Position numbers and translations under genes: made by a program
Assembly: GCA_900770385.1 (NCBI GenBank)
Contig: CAAGKK010000041.1
Span: forward strand, 62,001-126,000
From: Clostridia bacterium
GTDB lineage: Bacteria; Bacillota; Clostridia; TANB77; CAG-508
DNA: 64,000 bases
Direction: 5' to 3'
Shown: positions 50,708 through 60,431 of the stretch, piece by piece
How the letters are laid out: every line of letters starts with the position of its first letter
Position numbering within the stretch: the stretch's first letter is position 1
Notes under the pieces: model-generated
Seen by the model: only the letters and a program-made list of their open reading frames with translations
Database searches by the model: none
What the model was told of the DNA's origin: nothing

Positions 50708-51295
50708 TTATTCTATTTCTTTACTTATAAAATCCACAACTTCATTTAAAACTTTTTCTCTATCCTTAGTTGTATCAAAATATTTAATTCCATATTTAGG
50801 ACAATCCTTTTTAAATTCCTCATTAGTTTCAATCCATTTTTTAGCATGTGATTTTAGGTCTTCATATGGAATATTATAAGACCAATCATCTGGCACATCA
50901 TGTTCTCTGCAAAGATTTATAACATCTTCTACATCAAAATCTCCCAGTCCTAAACATACAACACAAGTATTATCAAAATTTATTAATTCATTTACAAGAG
51001 CAGGTGATAGTTGTCCGCTTTCTAATATATATGGGTATTTATTTTTATCCTTATTTTTATCGCATAAACTTTTAAATATTTCTAATAATATTTTCTGATA
51101 CATTTCACTATGTTCAAATTCTTTTTGTTCATCTATATGTGTTTCATAATACTCTTCTTTGCCTTGGCCTCTTATTATTCCCCATTTCACAGAATCACTA
51201 TGAAGTAAATTGTATTCTTTATATTTTTCTTTTAACATCTTACTAGTAGTTGTTTTTCCAGCTCTTCCAGTTCCCATTATTATTATATTTTTCAT
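50708..51295 (-). CDS. P-loop nucleotide kinase-like protein
   Basis: A 195-residue ATPase or kinase. It starts NIIIMGTGRAGKTTTSKMLKEKY (Walker A at 8-15), then LHSDSVKWGIIRGQ, an ILESGQL segment, CVVCLGLGDFDVEDVINLCREHD and a helical end. The layout fits small nucleoside or shikimate-like kinases and related predicted AAA proteins. No family-specific residues identify the substrate. It follows the dehydrogenase gene by 82 bases upstream on the same strand. Confidence 0.7.
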   Translation of the reverse strand: MKNIIIMGTGRAGKTTTSKMLKEKYKEYNLLHSDSVKWGIIRGQGKEEYYETHIDEQKEFEHSEMYQKILLEIFKSLCDKNKDKNKYPYILESGQLSPALVNELINFDNTCVVCLGLGDFDVEDVINLCREHDVPDDWSYNIPYEDLKSHAKKWIETNEEFKKDCPKYGIKYFDTTKDREKVLNEVVDFISKEIE

Positions 51296-51471
51296 TTCAA
51301 TTCCTCTCTGTTTTTCATATTATTTTCTATTGTAATTCCTTCGCCTTCTGTTAAATAGACTTTTCCTTATCTCTTTATATTCCACATAATACATTCATTC
51401 CTTTTATTGGTTATTTCGACATAATACTATCATAAAACCAAAAAAAGGTAAATAATATTATGCTAAATCTG

Positions 51472-51500
51472 TGGACAAGTAAAATTTGTTATTATATAAT
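51472..51500 (+). promoter_or_regulatory. Promoter of the wall-hydrolase gene
   Basis: TGGACA (51472-51477) and TATAAT (51495-51500), spaced by 17 bases, 38 bases before the chosen start codon. Confidence 0.7.
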
Positions 51501-51537
51501 ATATTTGTATATAAACCTAAGAAAGAGAGTTAAAATA

Positions 51538-52863
51538 ATGATGGATAATAGGAGCTCTTTTAACTATCAAGATAGAAACTTATCTGAAGTTTTTAGAGAA
51601 TTACAAGAAATTAAGAATAATCCAATATTACAAGCTTCTTACAGAAAGAAAAGTAGAAAAAAAATAAACTTTAAATCTATTTTTCCTTCTAATATTAAGA
51701 TAGCTAAGTTACATTCACATTATTCTATAATAAGTTTTATTATAGTATTTCTTTTTGTGGTATTATTTTGTAATAAAAAGATTTTTGCTAAATCAAATAC
51801 TCCTAAATACGAATTAAATAATAATGCATTTAATATTCAAAAAATAGTTTCAGCAAATGCTAATATAAATACTTTTAAAGAACAAACAATAACAGAATTT
51901 AATATAGTTTATTCTAAAATTTACAATAATAATTCTACTCTTCCAAAAGGAGAAGAAATTATTACAAAACCTGGTGTGTTTGGAAAAAAGAAAATATCTT
52001 CAGTTAAAACATGGGAAAATGGAAGCTTAGTAAACGAAGTAATCCTTTCTGAAGAAACATTATCTCTTCCATCTTCTGAATATATAGATGTTGGTACATC
52101 AGAATTTTTAGCTAAATATTCTGTACATATTGGTGATACAATGTATGTCACACAAAATATAAGTTTAAAAAAAGATGCAGATGCTAAATCTGAAGATTTA
52201 GTTGAAATAAAAGAAAACCTAGATGTAAAGCTAATTGGACTAATTAATGAAGAATGGTGTAAAGTATCTTTCGACAATGTTGAAGGCTATTTAAAAACAG
52301 AAAATTTAACTTCTTCTACATTCTCTCCAGATATTGTAGAAAAATCTAGAATAACAAGGATTTTACTTGGCGTTAATATCGATATGGAATTAAATAAATC
52401 TAGTAATTTAACAAAAGAAGATTTTCAAAAAATATTATCTGATTTACCAAAAGATACCAATAACATTTTTAAAGATAATTACGAAATATTTTACAACATG
52501 GATAAGAAATATAATATAAATGGTGTGTTTTTAGCTTCAATAGCAATACATGAAAGTAATTGGGGTACTTCTACAATTGCTAATGACAAAAAAAATTTGT
52601 TCGGCTATGGAGCTTATGATAGAAGTCCATACGAATCATCTTTTACTTTTTCAGATTATAGTGATGGAATAGAAATTGTTGCAAAAGCATTAGCAAAATA
52701 TTATCTTAATACAGCTGGTACAAAGATATCTGATGATGAAACAGCTGTTGGTTCTTATTATAATGAGCCTACAGTAAAAGGAGTAAATACTAGATACGCA
52801 AGTGATAAAGAATGGTATTCAAAAGTATATAGTTATATGGAATTATTATATGGTAAACTTTAA
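51538..52863 (+). CDS. Membrane-anchored glucosaminidase with G5 and SH3 domains
   Basis: A 441-residue wall hydrolase. I choose ATG 51538 (MMDNRSSFNYQD); upstream starts fall within the promoter. Cytoplasmic residues 1-57 precede one membrane segment (ISFIIVFLFVVLFC). Outside lie a G5 domain (about 105-165, FNIVYSKIYNNNSTLPKGEEIITKPG), an SH3 type 3 domain (about 180-250) and a LytG/FlgJ-type glucosaminidase (about 310-441, FLASIAIHESNWGTS with the catalytic Glu, NLFGYGAYDRSPYESSFTFSDYSDGIE). It should cut peptidoglycan glycan chains near the membrane. Confidence 0.9.
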   Translation: MMDNRSSFNYQDRNLSEVFRELQEIKNNPILQASYRKKSRKKINFKSIFPSNIKIAKLHSHYSIISFIIVFLFVVLFCNKKIFAKSNTPKYELNNNAFNIQKIVSANANINTFKEQTITEFNIVYSKIYNNNSTLPKGEEIITKPGVFGKKKISSVKTWENGSLVNEVILSEETLSLPSSEYIDVGTSEFLAKYSVHIGDTMYVTQNISLKKDADAKSEDLVEIKENLDVKLIGLINEEWCKVSFDNVEGYLKTENLTSSTFSPDIVEKSRITRILLGVNIDMELNKSSNLTKEDFQKILSDLPKDTNNIFKDNYEIFYNMDKKYNINGVFLASIAIHESNWGTSTIANDKKNLFGYGAYDRSPYESSFTFSDYSDGIEIVAKALAKYYLNTAGTKISDDETAVGSYYNEPTVKGVNTRYASDKEWYSKVYSYMELLYGKL

Positions 52864-52887
52864 TTTATCATATCAGGAGAAAATCAA

Positions 52888-53691
52888 ATGAAAAAATATA
52901 ATTTTAACCTAAAAAAATTTTGTGTTACTAATATAAAAAAAATAATTATAGCTATATGTTCTATAGCTATAATTTTAATTGCCCTAATTCTAATATCAAA
53001 TTATAAACAAAAAGGAACAGAAAGTTCAACCTTTAGTATTAAACAAATAATTTTATATAATAACGCAAATGTTATTAATTCTTCAAATAATCCTGCTTTA
53101 GAAAATCTTTCAATATGTCAATATTCTGATCTATCTGTTTATATAAATAACAATTTAACTGAAGATTCCACTCTTACTGATAATAATACAATAAAAAAAT
53201 TATACATAGATAATATATCTATTATATCTAAAAATGATGTTGGTACACAAGCATTAAATTATAAAAGTCCTGCATACTTTGGAAAATATGCTGAAATAAA
53301 TAATACAGATAATAAAAAAATTGATTTTAATATTATAACTCTTAACGCTAATAACCATACTTCAAATTATAATACCCCATCTTTTTATACCGATTGTTCT
53401 AATCCTATTACATTAGGTTATTTAAATACAAATATAATTCAAAATTATTCTGTTTTAAATTCTAGTAATAAAGTTTCTTATAATGCAAAAATATTAAAAG
53501 AAGCAAATATAAATTTGGAAGATATAAATAACACAATAAGTTTTACAATTCATATTGTAACAAATTCAAATGAAAAATTTTATTGTAATGTTTATATTAA
53601 CCTTTCATTAGATGATGATTTCTTAAATAATGGTTATTCATTTATGAGTATTCCTATAGAAAACGGACAATATAAATTTTATAGAGAGTAA
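52888..53691 (+). CDS. Membrane-anchored hypothetical protein
   Basis: A 267-residue protein with a basic cytoplasmic tip and one membrane segment (about 18-38, IIIAICSIAIILIALILIS), then an Asn/Ser/Thr-rich extracytoplasmic part likely made of beta strands (IDFNIITLNANNHTSNYNT; ISFTIHIVTNSNEKFYCNVYINLSLDDDF). No catalytic motif is evident. It starts 24 bases after the glucosaminidase stop, behind AGGAGA, so the two are made together. It may be a partner or regulator of that enzyme; this is inferred from position. Confidence 0.65.
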   Translation: MKKYNFNLKKFCVTNIKKIIIAICSIAIILIALILISNYKQKGTESSTFSIKQIILYNNANVINSSNNPALENLSICQYSDLSVYINNNLTEDSTLTDNNTIKKLYIDNISIISKNDVGTQALNYKSPAYFGKYAEINNTDNKKIDFNIITLNANNHTSNYNTPSFYTDCSNPITLGYLNTNIIQNYSVLNSSNKVSYNAKILKEANINLEDINNTISFTIHIVTNSNEKFYCNVYINLSLDDDFLNNGYSFMSIPIENGQYKFYRE

Positions 53692-53696
53692 AATTT

Positions 53697-53724
53697 AAAA
53701 GAACGATATTAATATCGTTCTTTT
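53697..53724. terminator. Terminator after the wall-hydrolase operon
   Basis: AAAAGAACGATATT (53697-53710) pairs directly with AATATCGTTCTTTT (53711-53724); 14-bp arms around a tight turn. Confidence 0.8.
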
Positions 53725-53737
53725 AATATATAATTAT

Positions 53738-55282
53738 TTATCTTTCTGAATGATCAGTTTTTGCTTTTTTATGTGCTAAACCAGCTCTTACACTTGATCC
53801 TGGATCTTCGTCAAATAGTTTTTTAGCTGTAACTCTGAAAAAGTCATTTGATGGTAAATATAATTTAGACATTACTTTACTATATTCATAATCAATTTGA
53901 CTTTCATCTTTATATTTTGGTAAATTTAATGATTTAGTTTCAAATATATCTTCTAGTGCTTGTCTAGGTACAGACATTACAAGAGGTCCAATGAAATTTG
54001 GATTACTTACTGCTAAAACCACAGAATCTTGTTTTGCTTCAACAGATTCTGCTTGATCTGTTTCTAATGTTATCTCTCCCCAATCTTTAACTTTTATTGA
54101 ATTATTCAATAATTTCATAACACATACACTTTCTTTAAGTATAATATCTGTTATTTCTGTGTGTAAGCTATCTATTTCTTTTTTCTCTTCTAAAATTTCA
54201 TCTTCAAGATCGGTTTCTGTAGATAACTCATTCTTTTTTAGAAACTTATTGTATTGTCTTTTTGTTTTGGATGATACAATATCTGGATTTCTTGTTAAAT
54301 ATGTTAAAGCTAAATCTTTCTTTAATGCTGCTGTAATCCTATCATCTTCTAATAAATCTATTTGTTTATCATATCCATATGTTAATCTGTCTCCTAAGTT
54401 TAAAGTTCTAATTACAGCCATTGCTTTTGACAATTCTAATCTTTCTTGTAGATATTTAGATTGCCAAAATGTATCTAAGAATATTAAATCTTCAATAGAC
54501 ATTTTTTCAAGATTCTCCATTTGAAAATTATCTAAAACTCCTGTTTTAGTATAAAATTTATCAGTATCTTTTTTGCCCTTTACTAATTTTCCTTCAGAAT
54601 CATATACTGTAATCTTTCCATTTTCGTCATAGACAATTCTATTTCCATCACTATCATATTCTTCATCTGCAATAGGATTTCTTCTTTCAAAACTTAAATC
54701 TTGCAAATTTAATTTTTTTAATGATTCATTAGAATCTTCTATATAATCATCAATAAATCCAAAATCATTAAGAAAGCTTACACTTCTTTGTATTGATGAT
54801 ATAATATCCTTTTTTAAAATTCCTGATATATCTGCTTTATTATCTTGTATTAAAGGCACAAGTTCATTTTTTCTTTTTTTGCCAGAATTTCTAACTATTT
54901 GTGCTAAAGATGCTATCATTTGCTCATTCAAGTTCATACTTCCATATATACCTTCTAAGCTATTTGCCTTGGCTTTAGCTGCCTCAAGTAATTTATTAAA
55001 TTCTCTTTCATTCCCTTTGCTTAGCTTTAATAATTCTTTGTATGAATCATATTGAGACATATAGCAAGGTAGTTTTCTTGTGCTTTTCAATGTATTATCA
55101 TTTTCTTCATCATATATTTCTAAAAATTCATCATACATTTCTTTTTTAGTTCTCTCATTTTCTGGAGAATTTTGAGCAATCTTATCTACATATCTCTTAA
55201 TTATTTGTATATATTGTTTTGTCTTTTTAGGATCCATATCGTCTTCTTTTATTTCTTCTACTATTTTCTTAAAATCTTTCAC
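53738..55282 (-). CDS. Large hypothetical cytoplasmic protein
   Basis: A 514-residue acidic, helical protein starting at GTG 55282 after GAGGAGA. No membrane segment or P-loop. A short run of YDSDGNRIVYDENGKITVYDSEGKLV (about 207-235) resembles beta-hairpin repeats of the Asp-x-x-Gly kind. About 395-480 contains a compact mixed region with VVLAVSNPNFIGPLVMSVPRQALEDIFE. The C-terminus is basic (RAGLAHKKAKTDHSER). I recognise no family. It stands alone on the minus strand between two terminators, so it has its own promoter, which I could not identify. Confidence 0.7.
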   Translation of the reverse strand: MKDFKKIVEEIKEDDMDPKKTKQYIQIIKRYVDKIAQNSPENERTKKEMYDEFLEIYDEENDNTLKSTRKLPCYMSQYDSYKELLKLSKGNEREFNKLLEAAKAKANSLEGIYGSMNLNEQMIASLAQIVRNSGKKRKNELVPLIQDNKADISGILKKDIISSIQRSVSFLNDFGFIDDYIEDSNESLKKLNLQDLSFERRNPIADEEYDSDGNRIVYDENGKITVYDSEGKLVKGKKDTDKFYTKTGVLDNFQMENLEKMSIEDLIFLDTFWQSKYLQERLELSKAMAVIRTLNLGDRLTYGYDKQIDLLEDDRITAALKKDLALTYLTRNPDIVSSKTKRQYNKFLKKNELSTETDLEDEILEEKKEIDSLHTEITDIILKESVCVMKLLNNSIKVKDWGEITLETDQAESVEAKQDSVVLAVSNPNFIGPLVMSVPRQALEDIFETKSLNLPKYKDESQIDYEYSKVMSKLYLPSNDFFRVTAKKLFDEDPGSSVRAGLAHKKAKTDHSER

Positions 55283-55355
55283 TATTAATATCTCCTCTCA
55301 AACAATTATCAATATTATATCATATTGTTTACATAATTTCAAGTATTGCAAATAA

Positions 55356-55388
55356 AAATAGATATAAACTTAACATTTATATCTATTT
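55356..55388. terminator. Terminator after the TspO gene
   Basis: AAATAGATATAAA (55356-55368) pairs with TTTATATCTATTT (55376-55388), seven-base loop. Confidence 0.7.
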
Positions 55389-55396
55389 AATATCTC

Positions 55397-55855
55397 TTAT
55401 TTATTTAGTAAATATATAGCTATATTTAGATACGAAGCAAACAATATCCATAACATATAAGGTATTTGAAGCAAACCTGCTACTTTATTTTTCTTATAAA
55501 ATCTATATATCATTATCAATACTAGCACATCTAGAATAATAAGCCACAAAAACGAAAATAGTCTCCACTTAAACAAAAAGAAAAATATAGACCACATTGC
55601 ATTAAAGAATAATTGTATATAATATATAGAGTCAATATCTTTATCAGTCAAATCATTACTTTTTAAAATACCATATGAAATTCCCATTATAATGTATAAA
55701 ATAGACCAAACAATAGGAAATGCTATTGAAGGTGGTGCAAATTTAGGTTTTATTAACACATTGTAGTCTATTCCTTTTGATATAATAAATCCAATTGTTG
55801 CACCTATAACAACTGGGATTGCAATTGATTTTGCATAAATTTTAATTTTTTCCAT
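55397..55855 (-). CDS. TspO/MBR family membrane protein
   Basis: A 152-residue protein with five membrane segments, the size and topology of the TspO/peripheral benzodiazepine receptor family, which binds tetrapyrroles. Motifs: KPKFAPPSIAFPIVWSILYIIMGISYGI after the first segment (compare P-P-x-x-x-F-x-x-V-W-x-x-L-Y), FFNAMWSIFFFLFKWRLFSF and a final WILFASYLNIAIYLLN. Role in this organism is not evident. The preceding gene on this strand is the degraded PHP gene. Confidence 0.93.
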   Translation of the reverse strand: MEKIKIYAKSIAIPVVIGATIGFIISKGIDYNVLIKPKFAPPSIAFPIVWSILYIIMGISYGILKSNDLTDKDIDSIYYIQLFFNAMWSIFFFLFKWRLFSFLWLIILDVLVLIMIYRFYKKNKVAGLLQIPYMLWILFASYLNIAIYLLNK

Positions 55856-55898
55856 TTTCTCACCCAGTTATATTTTATTAAGTTATTCTTATATTATT

Positions 55899-56667
55899 CT
55901 ATAATTCTTTGCAAAAATTTAATTTATCTATAATCTCTTTTCCAATTATTTTATTTGCAATATCTATTGATTCCTCATATTGTCTAATTTGATCTTTGTA
56001 ATGAGCATCAATCCCATATATAACTTTAACATTATATTTTGAAGCCACTTTCCAAAATTCTTTACAAGGATATTTTATTGTATCTTTTAATTTTGATAGA
56101 TACATAGATGGTTCTGTTAAATTTATTTCTAACGGAATATCATATTTTTCTGCTGTTTTATTTTCAATTTGACCAAATTCATTTCTATTAAGCATATATA
56201 AATCTGGATGAACAATTATATCTGGTATTTTTAATTCTAAAGCTCTTTTTATATAATTAGCATATTTTATTAAGTCGTAATCATCAAAGTCATGTTTTCT
56301 AAATATTTTTAAATCAGTATTGTTGTCATTATATATAAAATGTTGTCCCAAAACTAATTTATCTGTCATTTGTTTTAATTCTAACAAATTTTGTTCTTCT
56401 CCAGGAAGATATTCAACCTCGAAACCGCTTTCTATCTCGATTTTATACTTATACTTTTCCTTTAAATATTTAACGCTATCTAAATAATCATCAATTTGAG
56501 AATACTTCATCCTCATATTATTTCTCTTATCTATTATTTTCTTTTCCGGACAATGATCTGTAAAAGCAATCTTTTTTTATAAACTCTTTAACAAAATCCT
56601 CATCTGTCATGTCTTTTTGTGCATGTCCACACCTATATGTATGTGTATGATAATTAAAATTTTGCAT
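55899..56667 (-). pseudogene. PHP-family (histidinol-phosphatase-like) phosphoesterase, frameshifted
   Basis: The N-terminus from ATG 56667 has the metal-binding HTHTYRCGHAQKDMTDEDFVKEF, then the frame breaks in an A-run at about 56571-56580 and soon stops. The next frame continues IAFTDHCPEKKIIDKRNNMRMKYSQIDDYLDSVKYLKEKY, IEIESGFEVEYLPG, IVHPDLYML and VIYGIDAHYKDQI to 55899, a complete PHP C-terminus. The break probably removed several codons (GFKK-type), since the reading frame needs either one fewer or two more bases. Unlike four other broken genes in the window there is no CGG codon at this break, so I regard it as an ordinary A-tract lesion. Confidence 0.8.
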
Positions 56668-56744
56668 AAATAATACACCTCTTTTTATTTTTTATATTAT
56701 ACTTTTTTTTGGAATATATCATCTTTTCATTACTACCTTCAAAT

Positions 56745-57389
56745 TTATACTATTTCAACTACCTTTTTGGCTCTTTTAATAAATTCTTTTTTATTAGATA
56801 ATGCTTGTCTTAATTTTTTGATAGCTTCATCAAATTCTTTATCTTCCAAATATATCTTTGCATATCCATTTTCTCCATATTTTTCTGTTAAATGTTCATA
56901 AACTCTTTCTATTTGTTCTTCTTCAGATAATCCCACATAATTTCTTTTTCCATAAGAATATGCTCTTTTTATAGTATTATCTATGTCTATAATCGTTCTA
57001 TCTGCAGTACTTATAATCATTCCATATATACTTCTAGGCTTATGATTACTTGAAGCTCTATGATCTTCAATCGCTTCTTTTATTGTGTTTATTTGCTCAT
57101 CTGTAAACCATTGTTTAACTTTCTCATCTTTCATAAAAATTTCTGCAGATATTAATTCATGTGTTTTCCTATCTATATAATGTCCTAAATCATGATAGGA
57201 TGCTATTGTATAAACCATATCTAAATTAACATCATAATTTTTTGATAGCTCAAAACTTCTTTTTATTACTGTTTTTATATGTCCTATTCCGTGTCCTTCC
57301 TCATTTCTATTATATAATGGAAATATTTCATTTTCTATGTATTTTAATAATTCTATATTTATATTATTACTTTCTAAAGCTATATTCAT
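56745..57389 (-). CDS. HD-domain phosphohydrolase
   Basis: A 214-residue metal-dependent HD protein. Metal ligands: His in GHGIGHIKTVIKRS (about 38-45), the HD pair in TIASYHDLGHYID and Asp in ISTADRTIIDIDNTI. EAIEDHRASSNHKPRS between them is the additional region typical of the YfbR/YedJ-like HD group acting on nucleotides. The C-terminal 60 residues are helical. Start ATG 57389; preceding ribosome site is AAGGGGAG. Substrate unknown. Confidence 0.82.
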   Translation of the reverse strand: MNIALESNNINIELLKYIENEIFPLYNRNEEGHGIGHIKTVIKRSFELSKNYDVNLDMVYTIASYHDLGHYIDRKTHELISAEIFMKDEKVKQWFTDEQINTIKEAIEDHRASSNHKPRSIYGMIISTADRTIIDIDNTIKRAYSYGKRNYVGLSEEEQIERVYEHLTEKYGENGYAKIYLEDKEFDEAIKKLRQALSNKKEFIKRAKKVVEIV

Positions 57390-57540
57390 AATTTCAAACT
57401 TACTCCCCTTTTTTCAAATTTTTTATATTATAGTTATATATACTACAAATTTTCATAGTATTTTATCAATATTAAAACATATTTATCCTTACATTTGCTT
57501 AATTACCATAAAATCTCCAATTTCTAAATTACCTAACCTT

Positions 57541-58725
57541 TTATGTGATATTGGATCTATTGTAAATGTTTTTCCCATAAACATTTGTATTTTTACAATT
57601 TTTTAATGCCCTTATCCCAATATAATTTTGATATATTAGGAATGGTATACCTACTAAAAATATAATTTTATAATTATAACTTATCAAGTATCCAGCTATA
57701 ATATAAGCTATTCCTCTACCTATATATGATAAAATATGTTTTAGATTTGCAAAATGTAGTTGTAATTCTTTTGGTATTTCGTTTGTTAGTGGTGCATCTA
57801 TCATAGGACTATAAAAATCACTTAATATATCTATCCACAAAATAGCAATAAAAGAAAATATAGTATTTTTAGATAATCCTGCTATTAACAAAACAATAAT
57901 ACTTGAAATATTAGCATATTTAAAAAATTTAATTCTATTAATTTTATCACTTCTAAAAGAAACTACTATTCCAATTCCATTGCAAATTATTTGTAATATA
58001 GCCCAAGATATTCCAGCAAAACTTTTATCAATTCCTAAATTTTCTGTAAGTATTACCATGAAAAATCCTAAAATTAAATATAACTGCAATCTTCTAGACC
58101 AAGAATAATTTATATAATCTTTTGAACTTTTTACTTTTAGAACTTCTTTTGTTATATTTTTTTGTTGTAAAACAATCTTTTTATTTTCTATTTTAAATAA
58201 AAGTATAAAACAAATAAAGAAGAGTATCATGCATGTAATTATGCAAATTTGATATGAGGTTAATTTATATAAAGTAATTCCAACAAAAATTCCTGCAATA
58301 ATAGTTCCAATATTTCCTGCCAAGTCATATAAATTATCTTTTAGTCCAAATAATACATTACTAATTTTTATTTGTGATAATAATGGATACATCCATTGTA
58401 TAATAAGAGTATCTATTAATAAATCCAAGCAACTTAATAAAATCATAAAATGTTTATTCTGCGTAATTATCATATTTAAAAATATTAATACTCTTGATAT
58501 TAAAGCCAACTGGATACATTTTCTTATTCCACTTTTCATAACTTTATTTCCAATTGTTAGAGATATAATCGCTGCAATAAATAATGCTACAAAAAAAGTT
58601 ACTCCTAAACTTTCAATCGATATTCCTCGTTCTAGTAACCATATTGGTTTAAATATTTCCCATAATCCTAAAGATAATCCCAATAATATATATACTACAT
58701 AAATTGTTAAATATTGTTTTTTCAT
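57541..58725 (-). CDS. MFS transporter
   Basis: A 394-residue protein with about twelve membrane segments. It opens YVVYILLGLSLGLWEIFKPIWLLERGISIESLG, matching the start of the MFS protein at 14660 (W-x-x-F-x-x-x-W-L-x-x-x-x-x-S). The central loop is basic (KIENKKIVLQQKNITKEVLKVKSSKDY). The two proteins look like members of one small family with ordered conserved positions (TLIIQWMYPLLS versus IIITSIYPLIT), so they may move related substrates. A decayed NUDIX gene lies upstream. The last codons overlap a 29-codon remnant frame. Confidence 0.78.
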   Translation of the reverse strand: MKKQYLTIYVVYILLGLSLGLWEIFKPIWLLERGISIESLGVTFFVALFIAAIISLTIGNKVMKSGIRKCIQLALISRVLIFLNMIITQNKHFMILLSCLDLLIDTLIIQWMYPLLSQIKISNVLFGLKDNLYDLAGNIGTIIAGIFVGITLYKLTSYQICIITCMILFFICFILLFKIENKKIVLQQKNITKEVLKVKSSKDYINYSWSRRLQLYLILGFFMVILTENLGIDKSFAGISWAILQIICNGIGIVVSFRSDKINRIKFFKYANISSIIVLLIAGLSKNTIFSFIAILWIDILSDFYSPMIDAPLTNEIPKELQLHFANLKHILSYIGRGIAYIIAGYLISYNYKIIFLVGIPFLIYQNYIGIRALKNCKNTNVYGKNIYNRSNIT

Positions 58726-58909
58726 TTCGTACTCCAGTTATTTATATATATATATATATCATATATACTAATAAATGTAAAATAAAATTTTATTTTACAT
58801 TAACTTAGTGTACTTTAATATTTTGGATTTTTATTTACTAAATTTAGTACACTAATCAATTTTTCCATATATACATCCTCCTTATTCGGTAATTCCACAT
58901 ACATTCCTC

Positions 58910-59193
58910 CTACATATTTTTTATTTCTTCTATCATATTATTAATTTTTTCTTTTTGGATTTCAATATCGTGCAAATTTAATGCTTTATAACTATAATTC
59001 TTTAAAACATTTAACTTTAAATATTTATTTAATCCATATACTGCCTTCTCCAGTTCTTCTCTTGTTTCTTCTTCTTCGCCACCACCAAGTATGTCATAAT
59101 ATCCTTCTTTATTTCCTTGTTTATATTTAGTTGCTACACATTATTATCTTTTATTAAATAGCATCTTACCGCTTTTCTTATTAGTTTATCCAT
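58910..59193 (-). pseudogene. Decayed NUDIX hydrolase
   Basis: From ATG 59193, after GGAGGAG, the reading MDKLIRKAVRCYLIKDNNV stops at TAG; the next frame continues CVATKYKQGNKEGYYDILGGGEEEETREELEKAV and runs to 58910. KEGYYDIPGGGIEEGET-REE is the NUDIX box region, so this is a recognisable but broken copy: the box has lost residues (GGG-EEEETREELEKAV), the frame is shifted near 59133 and the tail is short and unlike the family. This is clear decay by several lesions, not one event. Confidence 0.7.
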
Positions 59194-59243
59194 CTTTCTC
59201 TCCTCCTATTTCCTAATATTTGATTTCACAAGCTAGTTACATA

Positions 59244-59855
59244 TTATTTTTCAATTTCACTTTCATATTCACCTTTATATTGTTCAAACTTAGCTTTTGC
59301 TCTCGGCAATCCTGCATTTGCTGCCATTTTTAAGTAATACTCTGACAATCTTAAATTTTTCTCCGTTCCAACTCCATTATAATAAAAATTTGCCCCTAGA
59401 TCATAAATCGCTGGAAGATGTCCTTGCATTGCACAGTCATGTATTAATTCAAATGCTTTATTTTTATCTCTTTCAACATTTCCAAATCCAAAATAGTAAT
59501 AAGCACCTAAACAAAATTTAGAAAATGCTTGTCTTCTCGGGCTTTCTTGCTCTTCATTTATAAGCTTTAATAGTGGTTCATAAGCCTCTATATGTATCTG
59601 TTTTGCTTTCTCTTTATCTTGTTCTACTCCATCCCCAAAATAATAACAAGCACCAACTCCATAAGCACAACGAGGATCTCCTAATTTTTTTCCTTTTTCA
59701 TACCAGTACATCGCCTTTTCAAAGCTTTGCTCTGCTCCATTCTCTTCACTGTCATAACTTCTGCCTAAAATATAATATGCAAATTTATCACCATTTTCAG
59801 CTTTTCTTCTTACATCATCCAAATCAAATATTATTGGTTTAATAGTATTATTCAT
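59244..59855 (-). CDS. Sel1-like repeat protein
   Basis: A 203-residue protein of four to five Sel1-type repeats of about 36 residues: FAYYILGRSYDSEENGAEQSFEKAMYWYEKGKKLGDPRCAYGVGACYYFGDGVEQDKEKA, FCLGAYYYFGFGNVERDKNKAFELIHDCAMQGHLPAIYDLGANFYYNGVGTEKNLRLSEYYLKMAANAGLPRA. Such solenoids bind other proteins. No signal peptide, so it is cytoplasmic. It overlaps the GNAT gene by eight bases and is cotranscribed with it. Partner unknown. Confidence 0.9.
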   Translation of the reverse strand: MNNTIKPIIFDLDDVRRKAENGDKFAYYILGRSYDSEENGAEQSFEKAMYWYEKGKKLGDPRCAYGVGACYYFGDGVEQDKEKAKQIHIEAYEPLLKLINEEQESPRRQAFSKFCLGAYYYFGFGNVERDKNKAFELIHDCAMQGHLPAIYDLGANFYYNGVGTEKNLRLSEYYLKMAANAGLPRAKAKFEQYKGEYESEIEK

Positions 59856-60402
59856 TTTCTACTTCTCCTAATTTTTTTAACAAAATATATCTTTTAATAT
59901 TTTCATCTTTTTGATACCAAGTCTGTTCTGCATATCCTAAATCATTTAAATTCCTTAAACTATAAACATTTCTAAAAGTTACTTCTGCAATAATATTTTT
60001 GATTTCTTTTTCTCTCGCCATCTTCTCAAGATGTTTTATTAATATTTTTTGTAGTCCATATCCCCTATATTCTGGCAATACAATAACACCATCTATATCA
60101 GCACAACTTCCTTTTAAATTAGGAATCATTTGTTTTAATTCTTTCATTCTATTTGAAACTGATAAGAATATCCATGCAATCATTTTATTATCTAAAAAAG
60201 CACCATATATTTCGCCATCATTTATAGGGTCACTAACTATTCTTAAATATGTTTCTTTTTTGAAAGGTAAAAAGTATCCTTTTTCTTCTTCTTTAAAATT
60301 ATCTATTACAATATTTTGAATATTGTATATTGAATCTACATCACTGGAAGTACACTTTCTTATCTTTATATTGTTATTAAAATATTCACAATTCATTTTC
60401 AT
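59848..60402 (-). CDS. GNAT-family N-acetyltransferase
   Basis: A 184-residue acetyltransferase. Motif A is DIDGVIVLPEYRGYGLQKILIKHLEKMA with the acetyl-CoA pyrophosphate-binding R-G-Y-G-L; motif B is NIIAEVTFRNVYSLRNLNDLGY. The N-terminal NNNIKIRKCTSSDVDSIYNIQNIV is also typical. Substrate is unknown. It lies between an APH-type phosphotransferase and a Sel1 protein; acetyl- and phosphotransferases side by side recall resistance gene groups but do not prove one. Confidence 0.9.
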   Translation of the reverse strand: MKMNCEYFNNNIKIRKCTSSDVDSIYNIQNIVIDNFKEEEKGYFLPFKKETYLRIVSDPINDGEIYGAFLDNKMIAWIFLSVSNRMKELKQMIPNLKGSCADIDGVIVLPEYRGYGLQKILIKHLEKMAREKEIKNIIAEVTFRNVYSLRNLNDLGYAEQTWYQKDENIKRYILLKKLGEVENE

Positions 60403-60431
60403 ACTTTACCCCTGCCTTTACATAGTTAATA

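Noticed and set aside
57489..57578. A 29-codon minus-strand frame beginning MGKTFTIDPISHKRL.
   Set aside because: It overlaps the end of the MFS gene, has no convincing ribosome site and is too short to assign; probably a remnant.
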